NCBI RefSeq assembly: GCF_018381315.1
Contig: NZ_JAGZSD010000009.1
Coordinates: 1 to 64,000, forward strand
DNA length: 64,000 nt
Direction: 5' to 3'
Origin: Anaerostipes sp.
GTDB lineage: Bacteria > Bacillota > Clostridia > Lachnospirales > Lachnospiraceae
Shown: positions 42,501 through 51,069 of the stretch, piece after piece
How positions within the stretch are numbered: the stretch's first letter is position 1
Layout of the letters: every line of letters begins with the position of its first letter
Position numbers and translations under genes: made by a program
Notes under the pieces: generated by a model
Database searches by the model: none
Told to the model about the DNA's origin: nothing
Seen by the model: only the letters and a program-made list of their open reading frames with translations

Positions 42501-43048
42501 GGCATCTCCTCAGCCGTGTGGACTATACGCATTCCGCGTCCGCCTCCGCCGTTGGATGCTTTCAGCATAACAGGGTATCCGACCTTTTCTGCAATCTCCA
42601 AAACCTCTTTTTCACTATGTACCGCATGATCTACACCCGGAATAATCGGTACATCCGCTTTGATCGCCATCTGCTTGGAAGAGATTTTGTCTCCCATCGC
42701 TCTCATAATGTCGGAAGTAGGTCCGATAAATGTAATGCCGTGTCTCTCACAGGCATCTACAAACTCCGGATTCTCAGATAAAAATCCATATCCCGGATGG
42801 ATCGCATCCACATTTTTCTCTTTGGCAATCCGGATGATCGTCTTGATATCCAGATATGCATCGATCGGTCCTTTATCCGGATTCAGCTGATAAGACTCAT
42901 CCGCCTTGGAGCGGAACAATGCATAGCGGTCTTCTTTTGAAAAGACGCCAACAGTCGTAATCCCTAACTCATTCAGTGCACGGAATACACGGATTGCAAT
43001 CTCACCGCGGTTGGCTACTAATACTTTTTTAAATTTCTTTATTTGCAT
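39587..43048 (-). CDS. pyc: Pyruvate carboxylase
   Basis: A biotin enzyme of 1153 residues that carboxylates pyruvate to oxaloacetate. Domains in order: biotin carboxylase (KVLVANRGEIAIRVFRAL, GGGGRGMR, EMNPRVQVEHTVTE), carboxyltransferase (TTMRDAQQSLMATRMR, HTHDSTGNG, DCAIGSMSSMTSNPS) and a biotinyl domain with EAMKMET near residue 1115. Length is standard for the single-chain enzyme. It starts with MQIKKFKKVLVANRG. It supplies oxaloacetate for amino acids and possibly succinate. Confidence 0.98.
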   Translation of the reverse strand: MQIKKFKKVLVANRGEIAIRVFRALNELGITTVGVFSKEDRYALFRSKADESYQLNPDKGPIDAYLDIKTIIRIAKEKNVDAIHPGYGFLSENPEFVDACERHGITFIGPTSDIMRAMGDKISSKQMAIKADVPIIPGVDHAVHSEKEVLEIAEKVGYPVMLKASNGGGGRGMRIVHTAEEMPKEYAEARDESKKAFGDDQIFIEKYLKSPKHIEVQIIGDNYGNVVHLYDRDCSVQRRHQKVVEYAPAFSIPEETRQIIFASSLRLAKAVGYRNAGTLEFLVDADNNPYFIEMNPRVQVEHTVTEMVTGIDIVQTQILVAQGYALDSDEIQIPSQESIATTGYAIQTRITTEDPSNNFLPDTGKITVYRSGAGNGIRLDGGNAYAGAEITPYYDSLLVKACSHDRTFLGAVMKSTRVLKETRIRGIKTNIPFLINVLNHETFKSGQCYTTFIEDTPELFLLPESQDRATKILEFLGNKMVNEQKAEEKPFFEDRVLPKYDKKKEIWGARDEFLKLGAEGFTQKILSDKKLYVTDTTMRDAQQSLMATRMRTKDLAGAAKASNQYMENAFSVEAWGGATYDTSYRFLKESPWVRLALLRERMPNTLIQMLLRASNAVGYKNYPDNVVKAFIDEAADRGVDVFRIFDSLNWVENMKLPIETALKTGKIVEGAICYTGDILNPNETKYTLDYYVKKAKELESLGCHIFTIKDMAGLVKPYAAEKLITALKSELNIPVNLHTHDSTGNGVSTLLKATEAGVDIVDCAIGSMSSMTSNPSMNSLVEALHGTERDTGLVPDQLTELSQYYERLRPVYKQFESGMDAPNTEIYKYEIPGGQYSNLLAQVKEMGAAEDFEEIKGLYKDANDLLGNIVKVTPSSKVVGDFAIFMFKNGLTKENILTEGKGLSYPDSVVEYFEGMIGQPEGGFPKELQDIVLKGKKPITVRPGSLLPPEDFDQIKKGLKEFFYIDTMEDEKTLHRKAISYAMYPKVYEDYCRHFEAYNDVTRLESHVYFFGLRKGEETTLTIGAGKDLIIKFLDMSEPDENGYRLLEFEVNGSMREVKILDRNLEVKADHRIKADKSNPGHLGSTIPGTVGKVLVKEGDPVTVNMPLLTVEAMKMETTVVSKVNGKVDKIYINEGEQVNQEDLLVSFEIEEE

Positions 43049-43185
43049 TGGTAAACTACTCCTTATATAAAATTTGTCTTTCCTGGCAGGACAATAATCC
43101 GCGCCAGCAAGACGTATTAGAAATCATTATAGCTTAAAACTCACCATATTACAATAGCAGATTGCCCGGCAACCTTGTACAGGTC

Positions 43186-43221
43186 AAAAAAAGACGGCTT
43201 CCTACATCGGAAACCGCCTTG
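43186..43221 (-). terminator. Terminator after ispH-rpsA
   Basis: GGAAACCGCCTT (43209-43220) pairs with the AAG.CGGCTTCC arm around a small loop; read leftwards it ends in seven T residues. Confidence 0.8.
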
Positions 43222-43229
43222 GCATTATC

Positions 43230-45131
43230 TTATTCTGCATCATCTGCATTGTCTGCGATCAATGCTTTCATGCTCAAGCTGATCTTCTTTTCATCCTTTT
43301 TGAAGTCAACGACTTTGGCTGTGATTTCCTGTCCAACGGATAAAACATCAGATGGCTTGTCAATATGTTCCTTGGCAATCTGAGATACGTGAAGCAGTGC
43401 ATCAATGCCTGATTCTAACTCAACAAATGCTCCGAAATCAGTCATACGTGCAACTTTTCCGTCTACAACGTTGCCAACTTTGTATTTCTCTTCTGCTTTT
43501 AACCATGGATTTTCCTCTGGGAATTTCAGGCTTAACGCAATCTTTTCTCCCTGGATATCCTTGATCAGCACAGTAACTTTGTCTCCGATAGAAAATACCT
43601 TTTTAGGGTTTTCAACACGTCCCCAAGACATCTCAGAAATATGAAGCAGTCCGTCTGCACCGCCTAAATCGATGAATGCACCGAAGTCTGTCACGTTCTT
43701 GACAACACCGTCGATCTTCATTCCAGGCTCGATCTTTTCGAATAATTCTTTCTGTTTTTCTTTCTTTGCAGCTACTAATAACTGCTTGCGGTCACCGATG
43801 ACTCTTCTCTTTCTAGGGTTAAACTCACTGATGACAAACTCGATTTCCTGTCCGTCGTATTTCTTTAAGTCTCTCTCATAAGAATCAGAAACGAGGCTTG
43901 CAGGAATGAAAACTCTTGCCTCATCAATAATGACACTTAAACCACCGTCTAAAACCTGTGCAACCGGCGCTTTGAGCACTTCCTTGTTCTCGTAAGCTTC
44001 TTCCAGGCGCTTGTTGCCTTTTTCTGCTGCCAGTCTCTTATATGTCAACAACACTTGTCCTTCTCCGTCGTTCACTTTAAGGACTTTTGTCTCCATCGTA
44101 TCCCCTACTTTGGCGATTGTTGTTAAATCTAAGTTAGCTGCATCATTAGAGTACTCACTGCGTGTCAGAATCCCGTCAGCTTTGTAACCGATGTTTAAGA
44201 TGATCTCATCAGGTTTTACGTCAATGACTGTTCCTTCCACTACCTCTCCGTTACGAATTGTAACCAAACTTTCCTCTAATAATTGTTCAAAACTCTTTTC
44301 CGTCATGCTAGCATGAACCTCCTTGATAATTTTCTCTGGGGTGGATGCCCCCGCTGTAATACCTACCTTACCAGTCGATTCAAAAAGTTTCAAATCCAGG
44401 TCTTTAAGTGTCTGCACAAAAAAGGTGTTCCCACACTCTTTCTTGCTGATCTCATATAACTTCTGGCTGTTAGAACTCTGTCTGTCGCCAATGACAATCA
44501 TTGCATCTACATCGTGTGCTATAGATTTTGCTTCTAGTTGACGCTCTTCTGTGGCATTACAAATTGTATTACATACTTCTATATGATAACTCTTTTCCGT
44601 TATAATTTCAACTATATCTTGAAATTTATTGTAATTAAATGTCGTTTGCGAAACAATGCAGGTTTCTTTGCCTTCCAAATCCACTTCTGAAAGTTCCTCA
44701 GCTGAGGAAATAACATGGACTTCCCCGCTGCACCAGCCCTTGATTCCTTCCACTTCCGGGTGCTCTGCACTGCCGATAATCAGAATCTGTTTTCCTTCCC
44801 CGGAGGCCTTCTCCACAATTCTGTGGATCTTTAAGACAAACGGACAGGTGGCATCCACTAAATGAAGTCCTTTCTTCCGGATCAGTTCATAAATATCCTT
44901 TGCCACTCCATGGGAACGGATGATCACAGTGCCTTCTGAGATCTTTTCCAGCTCTTCTCTGGAGTTCAGGACCTTGACGCCTCTCTTTTCCAGATCAGAG
45001 ACAACCTCTGAGTTGTGGATGATCGGTCCGTATGTGTAAACCTGCTCCTTTCCGGCTTCTTCGTACACCTTGTCCACTGCCCGCCTGACACCGAAGCAAA
45101 AGCCTGCTGTTTTAGCCAAATTCACTTCCAT
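43230..45131 (-). CDS. ispH: IspH (HMB-PP reductase) fused to S1-domain RNA-binding protein
   Basis: A 633-residue two-part protein. Residues 1 to about 285 are IspH, the [4Fe-4S] enzyme making IPP and DMAPP at the end of the MEP pathway, with Cys in GFCFGVRRAV, DATCPFVLKIH and CNTICNATEERQ. The C-terminal part has four S1 RNA-binding repeats (GEVVEGTVIDVKPDEIILN, ... GMKIDGVVKNVTDFGAFIDL, GNVVDGKVARMTDFGAFVEL). This fusion is a common clostridial arrangement. It follows cmk by one base, the same gene set as rpsA-cmk in other bacteria. Confidence 0.96.
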   Translation of the reverse strand: MEVNLAKTAGFCFGVRRAVDKVYEEAGKEQVYTYGPIIHNSEVVSDLEKRGVKVLNSREELEKISEGTVIIRSHGVAKDIYELIRKKGLHLVDATCPFVLKIHRIVEKASGEGKQILIIGSAEHPEVEGIKGWCSGEVHVISSAEELSEVDLEGKETCIVSQTTFNYNKFQDIVEIITEKSYHIEVCNTICNATEERQLEAKSIAHDVDAMIVIGDRQSSNSQKLYEISKKECGNTFFVQTLKDLDLKLFESTGKVGITAGASTPEKIIKEVHASMTEKSFEQLLEESLVTIRNGEVVEGTVIDVKPDEIILNIGYKADGILTRSEYSNDAANLDLTTIAKVGDTMETKVLKVNDGEGQVLLTYKRLAAEKGNKRLEEAYENKEVLKAPVAQVLDGGLSVIIDEARVFIPASLVSDSYERDLKKYDGQEIEFVISEFNPRKRRVIGDRKQLLVAAKKEKQKELFEKIEPGMKIDGVVKNVTDFGAFIDLGGADGLLHISEMSWGRVENPKKVFSIGDKVTVLIKDIQGEKIALSLKFPEENPWLKAEEKYKVGNVVDGKVARMTDFGAFVELESGIDALLHVSQIAKEHIDKPSDVLSVGQEITAKVVDFKKDEKKISLSMKALIADNADDAE

Positions 45132-45132
45132 T

Positions 45133-45795
45133 TTACTTCACCTTTTCAAATTCTTTTATAACCGTATCCACCACTTCTTCTATGGACATCTCGGAGGAAT
45201 CCACAAGAACTGCATCCCCGGCCTGTTTAAGCGGGGCAATCTCCCTGGTCATATCCTGGTGATCCCGCTTCTTGATATCAGCTTCAATAACAGAAAGATC
45301 AGCTTTCTGCCCTTTTTCGATCAGTTCATCATAACGGCGTTTTGCCCTTACCTCAACAGATGCCGTCAGATAAATTTTCAGATCTGCATCCGGGAGCACA
45401 TTAGTTCCAATATCTCTTCCGTCCATAAGAATATCCGCGGTCTTTGCCAGATCTCTTTGAAGGTCCAGAAGAGTGGCTCTGACCGAAGAATATGCAGAGG
45501 TCTTGGAAGCCATATTTCCCACTTCCTCTGTCCTGATCTGTCCTGTAACATTTTCTCCGTTAAGCATCACCTGCTGCATCCCGTCTTCATAGGCAATGCT
45601 GACTTTAATATCTCTGCATGCTGCATCAACAGCCGCTTCATCCTTCTCATCAATGTGATGGTTTATAAAATATAGCGCCATGGCCCGGTACATGGCCCCT
45701 GTATCAACATAGATAAACTCTAATTTTTTTGCGATAGTTTTTGCAATGGTGCTTTTTCCGGCTCCTGCCGGTCCGTCGATGGCAATACTGTACAT
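45133..45795 (-). CDS. cmk: Cytidylate kinase
   Basis: A 220-residue kinase phosphorylating CMP and dCMP. P-loop GPAGAGKST (7-15), DTGAMYRAMALYFI, TGQIRTEEVGNMAS, LMDGRDIGTNVLPDAD and a lid with RDHQDMTREIAPL. Single-base gap to ispH-rpsA and a 13-base gap to the upstream flavoprotein indicate one operon. Confidence 0.96.
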   Translation of the reverse strand: MYSIAIDGPAGAGKSTIAKTIAKKLEFIYVDTGAMYRAMALYFINHHIDEKDEAAVDAACRDIKVSIAYEDGMQQVMLNGENVTGQIRTEEVGNMASKTSAYSSVRATLLDLQRDLAKTADILMDGRDIGTNVLPDADLKIYLTASVEVRAKRRYDELIEKGQKADLSVIEADIKKRDHQDMTREIAPLKQAGDAVLVDSSEMSIEEVVDTVIKEFEKVK

Positions 45796-45808
45796 ATGTG
45801 CTTTCCTC

Positions 45809-47029
45809 CTAATTCATTCCTGCTAAATATCCTGTAGACCATGCGATCTGAAGATTATATCCTCCGGTCAGAGCATCCAGATCCAAAACTTCTCCCGCAA
45901 AATATAAACCCGCCACCTTTTTTGATTCCATAGTGCTTGGATTGATATCCTTTACATCTACCCCGCCCTGCGTGATGATAGCCTCTTTAAAACCTCTGGA
46001 ACTCGTGACAGAAAGAGGCATTGCTTTTAAAAGTGCCGCCAGCTGCCTCCGCTCTTGCTTTGTGATCTCATGAATCTTTTTTTCTTCCGGAATCCCGGAT
46101 AATTCTAGGATAACCGGGATCAGTTTTTTTGGCAACAGCTTCCCGAGAGAATTTTTGAACTCTTTGTTGATATTCTCCTGAAAATCCCTCAGAATCCTCT
46201 GGTCCAGCTGTTCTGCTGAAAGCGCCGGCTTTAAGTCGATTTGCAGCTCTAATTTTTTCCCTTTGTGCTTTGCCGCATAACTGCTGGCACTTAAGATAAC
46301 CGGGCCGCTGACACCAAAATGAGTGAACAGCATCTCCCCGAATTCCTGATAAATCCTTTTTCCGTCCGCATAAAGAGATGCTTCCACATTTTTAAGGGAA
46401 AGTCCCTGAAGCCTTTGGCAGACCGTTCCGTCCACATTAAACGGCACCAGCGCAGGATCCAAATGCGTCACCTTGTGTCCGGTCTTTTTGGCAAATAAGA
46501 GCCCGTCTCCTGTAGAACCTGTAGAAGGATAAGACATGCCGCCGGTAGAAACAATGACCTTATCTGCTTTTATGCTCTGTGATCCTCTTAATTCAACACC
46601 TTTGACACTTCCGTTTTCAATTAAAATGTTCTTTACTTCCGTATTCAGCCTTACTGATACTTTTCTCCTTGACAGCTCTCTCTCCATAGCCCGGATCACA
46701 TCAGATGATTTATCTGATACAGGAAATACACGATTCCCGCGTTCCACCTTTACCGGACATCCCCATTGCTCCATCCATTCCATCATCTGTTCATTGGTAA
46801 AGGAATAAAATGCACTGTATAAAAACTCCCGGTTGGTGACCACATGGTTCATCAGGTCTTCAATATCACCGGCATTGGTCAGATTGCATCTACCCTTTCC
46901 CGTAATAAAAAGCTTTTTGCCCAGTTTTTCATTTTTTTCTAATAAGGTAACCTGATTCCCTTCTCCTGCGGAACAGATGGCAGCCATCATTCCTGCTGCC
47001 CCTCCTCCGACTACAATTACTCGTTCCAT
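45809..47029 (-). CDS. BaiN/HI0933-family NAD(P)/FAD-dependent oxidoreductase
   Basis: 406 residues with an FAD/NAD Rossmann loop VVGGGAAGMMAAICSAGEGN, KKLFITGKGRCNLTNAG and the C-terminal FAGEVLDLDALTGGYNLQIAWSTG, split at LTGG. The family includes BaiN, implicated in bile-acid dehydroxylation steps, and proteins of uncertain function widely found beside cmk in Clostridia, so bile-acid activity should not be assumed. ATG 47029 follows AAAAAGGAG; an upstream in-frame ATG at 47074 overlaps the MATE gene and is rejected. Confidence 0.85.
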   Translation of the reverse strand: MERVIVVGGGAAGMMAAICSAGEGNQVTLLEKNEKLGKKLFITGKGRCNLTNAGDIEDLMNHVVTNREFLYSAFYSFTNEQMMEWMEQWGCPVKVERGNRVFPVSDKSSDVIRAMERELSRRKVSVRLNTEVKNILIENGSVKGVELRGSQSIKADKVIVSTGGMSYPSTGSTGDGLLFAKKTGHKVTHLDPALVPFNVDGTVCQRLQGLSLKNVEASLYADGKRIYQEFGEMLFTHFGVSGPVILSASSYAAKHKGKKLELQIDLKPALSAEQLDQRILRDFQENINKEFKNSLGKLLPKKLIPVILELSGIPEEKKIHEITKQERRQLAALLKAMPLSVTSSRGFKEAIITQGGVDVKDINPSTMESKKVAGLYFAGEVLDLDALTGGYNLQIAWSTGYLAGMN

Positions 47030-47070
47030 AAAACTCCTTTTTCTTATGCACCCATTGTCATTGGGCGTCT

Positions 47071-48417
47071 TCATATTTTACTCTCCTCACAGCAGCTGCT
47101 TTTTTTACAGATAAAATACAAGAAGCCAACAAAATCGGCAAAAATCCATCCGGCCGGCACAGCCCACCAGATACCTAAAAGACCGACGCCCGGCACTGCT
47201 GAGAGAATATAGGCCAAAAGTACTCTGCTTCCCAGCGAGATAACAGTCAGCAAAATGGAAATCTGGGAGCGGCCCAGCCCCCGGTAAAGCCCATAAAACA
47301 AAAATAATATTCCAATACCCGCATAAAAACAGCCGACGATATGAAGATACTGTACTCCGATTCCAAGAACCTTTGTTTCACCCGGATCAATAAAGATACG
47401 CATGAGCGGTTTTGCCAGAGAAACAACAAAAACGGATGCCAAAGCGCAGAAACAGGCTGAGATCCCGGCTGCCATGCACATACCCTTTTTTATACGCTCC
47501 GGTTTCCCTGCCCCGTAATTCTGTGCAATGAAAGTCGTAAATGCGTTGCCGAAATCCTGCGCCGGCATATAGGCAAATGCATCTATTTTTACCACTGCGG
47601 CAAAAGCTGCAGAAACAGCAAACCCAAAACTGTTCACAAGCCCCTGCACCATCAGAATCCCAAGATTCATAACAGACTGCTGGATTGCCGTAAGGGAAGA
47701 GTTGCTGATGATCATTCTCAAAAGTTCACGGCTGTAACGCATATGGCAGCGTTTCGGGCATAATTCCCCTGCTTTTCTAAAAAAATAAATTGTAATCAGA
47801 ACAGCTGATACGCCCTGGGCGGCCACAGTTGCCCATGCCGCACCAGCAATTCCCATCTCAAACTTCAAAATGAACACTATATCCAATATGATATTAAGCA
47901 CTGCGGAAACAGCCAGATATATAAGGGGCGTCAAAGTATTTCCTATACTGCGGAGTACGCTGCAAAAAAAATTATAAATGCAGACAAAAAAAATCCCAAA
48001 AAAGATAATAAACAAATAGTCATGGGTATAGGAAGCTGCCTCTTTTGGAATGTGCAGCCAGACAATCATCCTGTCCAAAAGAAGAAACGCCGCTGCGGTA
48101 ATTACAGCTGATACAAGGCAGACAAAGACAAATGCATTGACAATGGCAGTCTTCATCCGCCCCATTTCTCTCCGCCCGTACAGCTGGGCAAATACAACAC
48201 CGCTTCCCATACAAAGTCCCAGAAGGACAGACGTCAGCAGAACCATCAGTGCATAGGCCGAACCAACTGCCGACAGTGCTGCCGCTCCGATCGTCCTGCC
48301 GACAATCAAAGTATCCGCAATATTATATAACTGCTGCAGAAGATTCCCCAAAATCATAGGCAGACTGAACACAGCAATGGACCGGCCAATCCGTCCATCC
48401 GTCAAATCAATTTGCAT
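47071..48417 (-). CDS. MATE family efflux transporter
   Basis: A 448-residue membrane protein with twelve hydrophobic segments of the MATE type (LTDGRIGRSIAVFSLPMILG, QQLYNIADTLIVGR, AAWATVAAQGVSAVL, FTTFIAQNYGAG). Na+ or H+ driven export of cationic drugs, toxins or metabolites is the usual role. The ATG at 48417 has GGGGG in good position; ATGs at 48429 and 48495 are less likely. Just downstream of the BaiN-type gene and possibly cotranscribed with it. Confidence 0.9.
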   Translation of the reverse strand: MQIDLTDGRIGRSIAVFSLPMILGNLLQQLYNIADTLIVGRTIGAAALSAVGSAYALMVLLTSVLLGLCMGSGVVFAQLYGRREMGRMKTAIVNAFVFVCLVSAVITAAAFLLLDRMIVWLHIPKEAASYTHDYLFIIFFGIFFVCIYNFFCSVLRSIGNTLTPLIYLAVSAVLNIILDIVFILKFEMGIAGAAWATVAAQGVSAVLITIYFFRKAGELCPKRCHMRYSRELLRMIISNSSLTAIQQSVMNLGILMVQGLVNSFGFAVSAAFAAVVKIDAFAYMPAQDFGNAFTTFIAQNYGAGKPERIKKGMCMAAGISACFCALASVFVVSLAKPLMRIFIDPGETKVLGIGVQYLHIVGCFYAGIGILFLFYGLYRGLGRSQISILLTVISLGSRVLLAYILSAVPGVGLLGIWWAVPAGWIFADFVGFLYFICKKSSCCEESKI

Positions 48418-48471
48418 AAATACCCCCATCTGACTGTAAAAAGGCAGTTTGTACCGTACACATGGATCCCC

Positions 48472-48580
48472 TGCGCATTTGTGCGCATCCTGCACGGAGT
48501 GCTTTTTTATTACATAGGGAGGTTCGGGGAACTTTCCTATGTAATAAAGGAGCGGCGGGGAAATACTTCTCCACGCCGCT
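48472..48580 (+). repeat. Cluster of hairpins upstream of the MATE gene
   Basis: Four hairpins lie close together: TGCGCA at 48472-48477 and 48482-48487; GCAC/GTGC at 48492-48502; a long stem 48507-48525 with 48529-48547 (TTATTACATAGG.../...CCTATGTAATAA) whose G-U pairs favour plus-strand RNA; and AGCGGCG (48551-48557) with CGCCGCT (48574-48580) followed by TTTT. This looks like an interspersed repeat or a small plus-strand RNA with a terminator; no promoter is clear. Confidence 0.5.
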
Positions 48581-48637
48581 TTTCTGTACCATTACAATAC
48601 CATCTCCTGCAAAAAAACACAATCCTTTTCTCAATTT

Positions 48638-49489
48638 TTATATTTCCCCGAACGACTTTATCTCCTCAATCCTTTGTTTCGCTGTTTCATACCCCTGTCT
48701 GTAAAAGGCCTTCAGACGTTCTGTGTTATTATCTGCCCTGCTGACCAATACTTTATGTGGACGGATGACCAGCGCTTCTCCCTCTGCTTCCAGTTCCTCC
48801 AGATACTCTGCCGTTTCATTATAGCGCCGGTTCCTGGTTTCCAGCTGCTTTACCACTTCCGGATAGTTATGGTACATAATACGGGCAAGCCGCTGAGTCT
48901 TGCCGGTTACAGGCTTTCTATACTCTTTTTCCCTGGTCAGTACTACTATATTCTTTTTATAGCCGCGTTCCATTGCATGGCGTATGGGTATGGAGTCTGA
49001 TATTCCGCCGTCCACATACCGTCTTCCCTCCAGCTCTGTCATCGGACACACATAAGGCACTGTACAGCTTGCCTTTACAATCTGCATCAGCCGTTTCCCG
49101 TCGTGCTTTTCAGAAAGATACACCGGTTCCCCTGTATGACAGTCTGTTGCCACATATTCACAAACCATGTCTGAAGCCTCATAAGCTTGATAGTCAAATG
49201 GAATCTTCCGGTTTGGATATTCGTCAAAGACCAGTTCAAAATCAATCATGGATCTTTTTCTAAGGAGATGGGTCCAATGGATAGGCGGATGATTCCGTCC
49301 GTTTGGTATCATACAATCACGGGATCTTCCCTTCTGTCCGGAAATATAATCCATTGCATTGATCGAACCTGCGGAAACTGCTGCTATGTAGGGCATATAA
49401 ATTCCGTAATCCTGCAGGCAGTCCAGCACTCCGGCAGTAAAGACTCCCCTGTTAGCCCCGCCTTCCAGAATCAGGCCTGTATGTTTCAT
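48638..49489 (-). CDS. Patatin-like phospholipase family protein
   Basis: A 283-residue cytoplasmic lipid acyl hydrolase of the RssA/YjjU type. Oxyanion loop GGANRGVFTAGVLD, nucleophile serine in AVSAGSINA (GxSxG-like) and Asp in YVDGGISDSIP, giving the Ser-Asp dyad. The ATG at 49489 (MKHTGLILEGG) matches the family start; an upstream in-frame ATG at 49594 adds 35 residues with no family match. Ribosome binding site is weak, so the start is uncertain by a few codons. Divergent from the GHKL operon. Confidence 0.88.
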   Translation of the reverse strand: MKHTGLILEGGANRGVFTAGVLDCLQDYGIYMPYIAAVSAGSINAMDYISGQKGRSRDCMIPNGRNHPPIHWTHLLRKRSMIDFELVFDEYPNRKIPFDYQAYEASDMVCEYVATDCHTGEPVYLSEKHDGKRLMQIVKASCTVPYVCPMTELEGRRYVDGGISDSIPIRHAMERGYKKNIVVLTREKEYRKPVTGKTQRLARIMYHNYPEVVKQLETRNRRYNETAEYLEELEAEGEALVIRPHKVLVSRADNNTERLKAFYRQGYETAKQRIEEIKSFGEI

Positions 49490-49577
49490 TATCTTTTGTT
49501 TCTTTTCTATTTCAATCACTCCTTTTTCATTTTCCGCAGCTAAAATCCTAATCACATTGTATGGAAAAATCAATGTT

Positions 49578-49612
49578 TCTGGCAGAATCGTCAATTTTCG
49601 GGCAGAATCGTC
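49578..49612 (+). promoter_or_regulatory. Direct repeat upstream of the GHKL/LytTR operon
   Basis: GGCAGAATCGTC occurs at 49581-49592 and again at 49601-49612, a 20-base period, i.e. the same face of the helix. The second copy ends 12 bases before the -35. LytTR-type regulators bind paired direct repeats with about two-turn spacing, so this is a candidate autoregulatory site. Confidence 0.6.
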
Positions 49613-49623
49613 CGGCGGCTGTC

Positions 49624-49652
49624 ATGACAGAGGCTGCTTTTTGATATATAAT
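49624..49652 (+). promoter_or_regulatory. Promoter of the GHKL/LytTR operon
   Basis: ATGACA (49624-49629), a 17-base spacer and TATAAT (49647-49652), about 40 bases before the kinase start. Located just downstream of the direct repeat. Confidence 0.7.
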
Positions 49653-49690
49653 AAAAATAAGCTTGAAAATCTGATGACTAAAAGAGGTGA

Positions 49691-51013
49691 ATGATGATAG
49701 GATTACATACATTGCTGATGGAGATGATACAGTTTTCTATTCTGCTTCCGGCAGCAGCATTCTGCTATCTCCCCATGAAAAATCAGATAAAATACACAAG
49801 ACTTCACTTGCTTCTTCTCTGTATGGGGATCTTTACTCTCTATATACCTGCTGCCTCATGGCTTGCCCTGTATCTGAATACAGAAATTAATACTATTTTA
49901 CTGCCGTCTCTTGTTTGTTTTTTCTTTCTCTATTGGAAAACAGTAAAAACAGATTTATCCAGGACACTGGCAGTATTTTTGAACGCATGCGCCATCATGT
50001 CTTTTCCGGCTGTCGCAGCCTTTATTTTTGATGCATATCTGTATCCCGCATCAGGTGCTTTGAATTTCTCTCCGGAAGCAGGATTTTTTCAGTTTTTTCT
50101 CTCTTTACTGCTGGTACTGCTTCTGGCTTTCCCTCTGCACCGGTATTTCAGCTGGATGCTGGATTCCCTGGACTTTCCGAATGTCTGGTATTCTACTCTG
50201 GTGTTTCCGCTGATGCTTACTCTTTTTAACCTGATAATAACTCCTTATTCTTATGAAACGCTTCATACCGGGAGGATTATAGTCATACTTCCCCTGCTCG
50301 AGCTTATTCTGTTTCTGCTTCTTTTGTTCCTGTATATCCTTTTCTATCATATGGCTGCTGTGATTCTGGAACACGCAAGAAAAAAAGAGGAAGTCCGGTT
50401 TCTCGAAATACAGGCAGAACAATACGAGACACTTCAGAATCATATTCAGCAGACCAGACGGCTCCGCCACGACTTCCGCCATCTGGTGATCGGAATGACC
50501 GGCCTTGCCGACAGCGGTGATCTTGATGGTCTGCGCACCTATCTGAATGAATATAAAAATGAACTGGACTCTGACACACCTGTCAGCTACTGCCGGAATG
50601 CCGCGCTAAATGCTCTTTTAAATTATTACAGGGAGATGGCCGTCTCTGAGGCGATCAAAACAGACTGGAAGATCCAAATCCCGGAACCGCTGACCATTTC
50701 GGAATTGGACCTTTGCAGCCTCCTTGGAAATCTAATGGAAAATGCCATCGCCGGATGCAGGACGGTTCCAGAGGACGAGCGCTGTTTCAGTCTGACCATT
50801 GTACTGAAAAATACCAGCTCCCTGTGCATTGTCTCCACCAACAGCTTTGACGGCACAGTCAGAAAAAGCCGGGAAGGTTATCTGTCCACCAAACGGAACG
50901 GGGAAGGCACAGGGCTGTTCTCCATAAAAACAATCGCAGAAAAGTACAGCGGCACCGCTCAGGTTTCCAACAGCGGCCGGAAATTCTTTGTCAATATCCT
51001 GCTCAAAGTCTGA
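49691..51013 (+). CDS. GHKL-domain sensor histidine kinase (AgrC-like)
   Basis: A 440-residue kinase: six to seven membrane segments in the first about 220 residues, a coiled connector (EHARKKEEVRFLEIQAEQYE, split at RFLE), the H-box RRLRHDFRHLV and a HATPase domain with NLMENAIAGCR and GTGLFSIKTIAEKYSG. Such kinases phosphorylate LytTR regulators in peptide-sensing or stress responses. No peptide-precursor (AgrD) or AgrB gene is nearby, so the signal is unknown. AGAGGTGA precedes the ATG. Confidence 0.9.
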   Translation: MMIGLHTLLMEMIQFSILLPAAAFCYLPMKNQIKYTRLHLLLLCMGIFTLYIPAASWLALYLNTEINTILLPSLVCFFFLYWKTVKTDLSRTLAVFLNACAIMSFPAVAAFIFDAYLYPASGALNFSPEAGFFQFFLSLLLVLLLAFPLHRYFSWMLDSLDFPNVWYSTLVFPLMLTLFNLIITPYSYETLHTGRIIVILPLLELILFLLLLFLYILFYHMAAVILEHARKKEEVRFLEIQAEQYETLQNHIQQTRRLRHDFRHLVIGMTGLADSGDLDGLRTYLNEYKNELDSDTPVSYCRNAALNALLNYYREMAVSEAIKTDWKIQIPEPLTISELDLCSLLGNLMENAIAGCRTVPEDERCFSLTIVLKNTSSLCIVSTNSFDGTVRKSREGYLSTKRNGEGTGLFSIKTIAEKYSGTAQVSNSGRKFFVNILLKV

Positions 51014-51069
51014 GTCTTGTCTGTTAACGAAAATATTTTTTTATTTGAAAGGGAAAGGAATTAAGAAAT

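Noticed and set aside
45809..47029. Bile-acid dehydroxylation role for the BaiN-type flavoprotein
   Set aside because: The family is widespread next to cmk in organisms without bai genes, and no other bai genes are in the window.
48407..48634. 75-residue minus-strand frame upstream of the MATE gene
   Set aside because: It is composed of the hairpin repeats, with no ribosome binding site and no protein-like composition.
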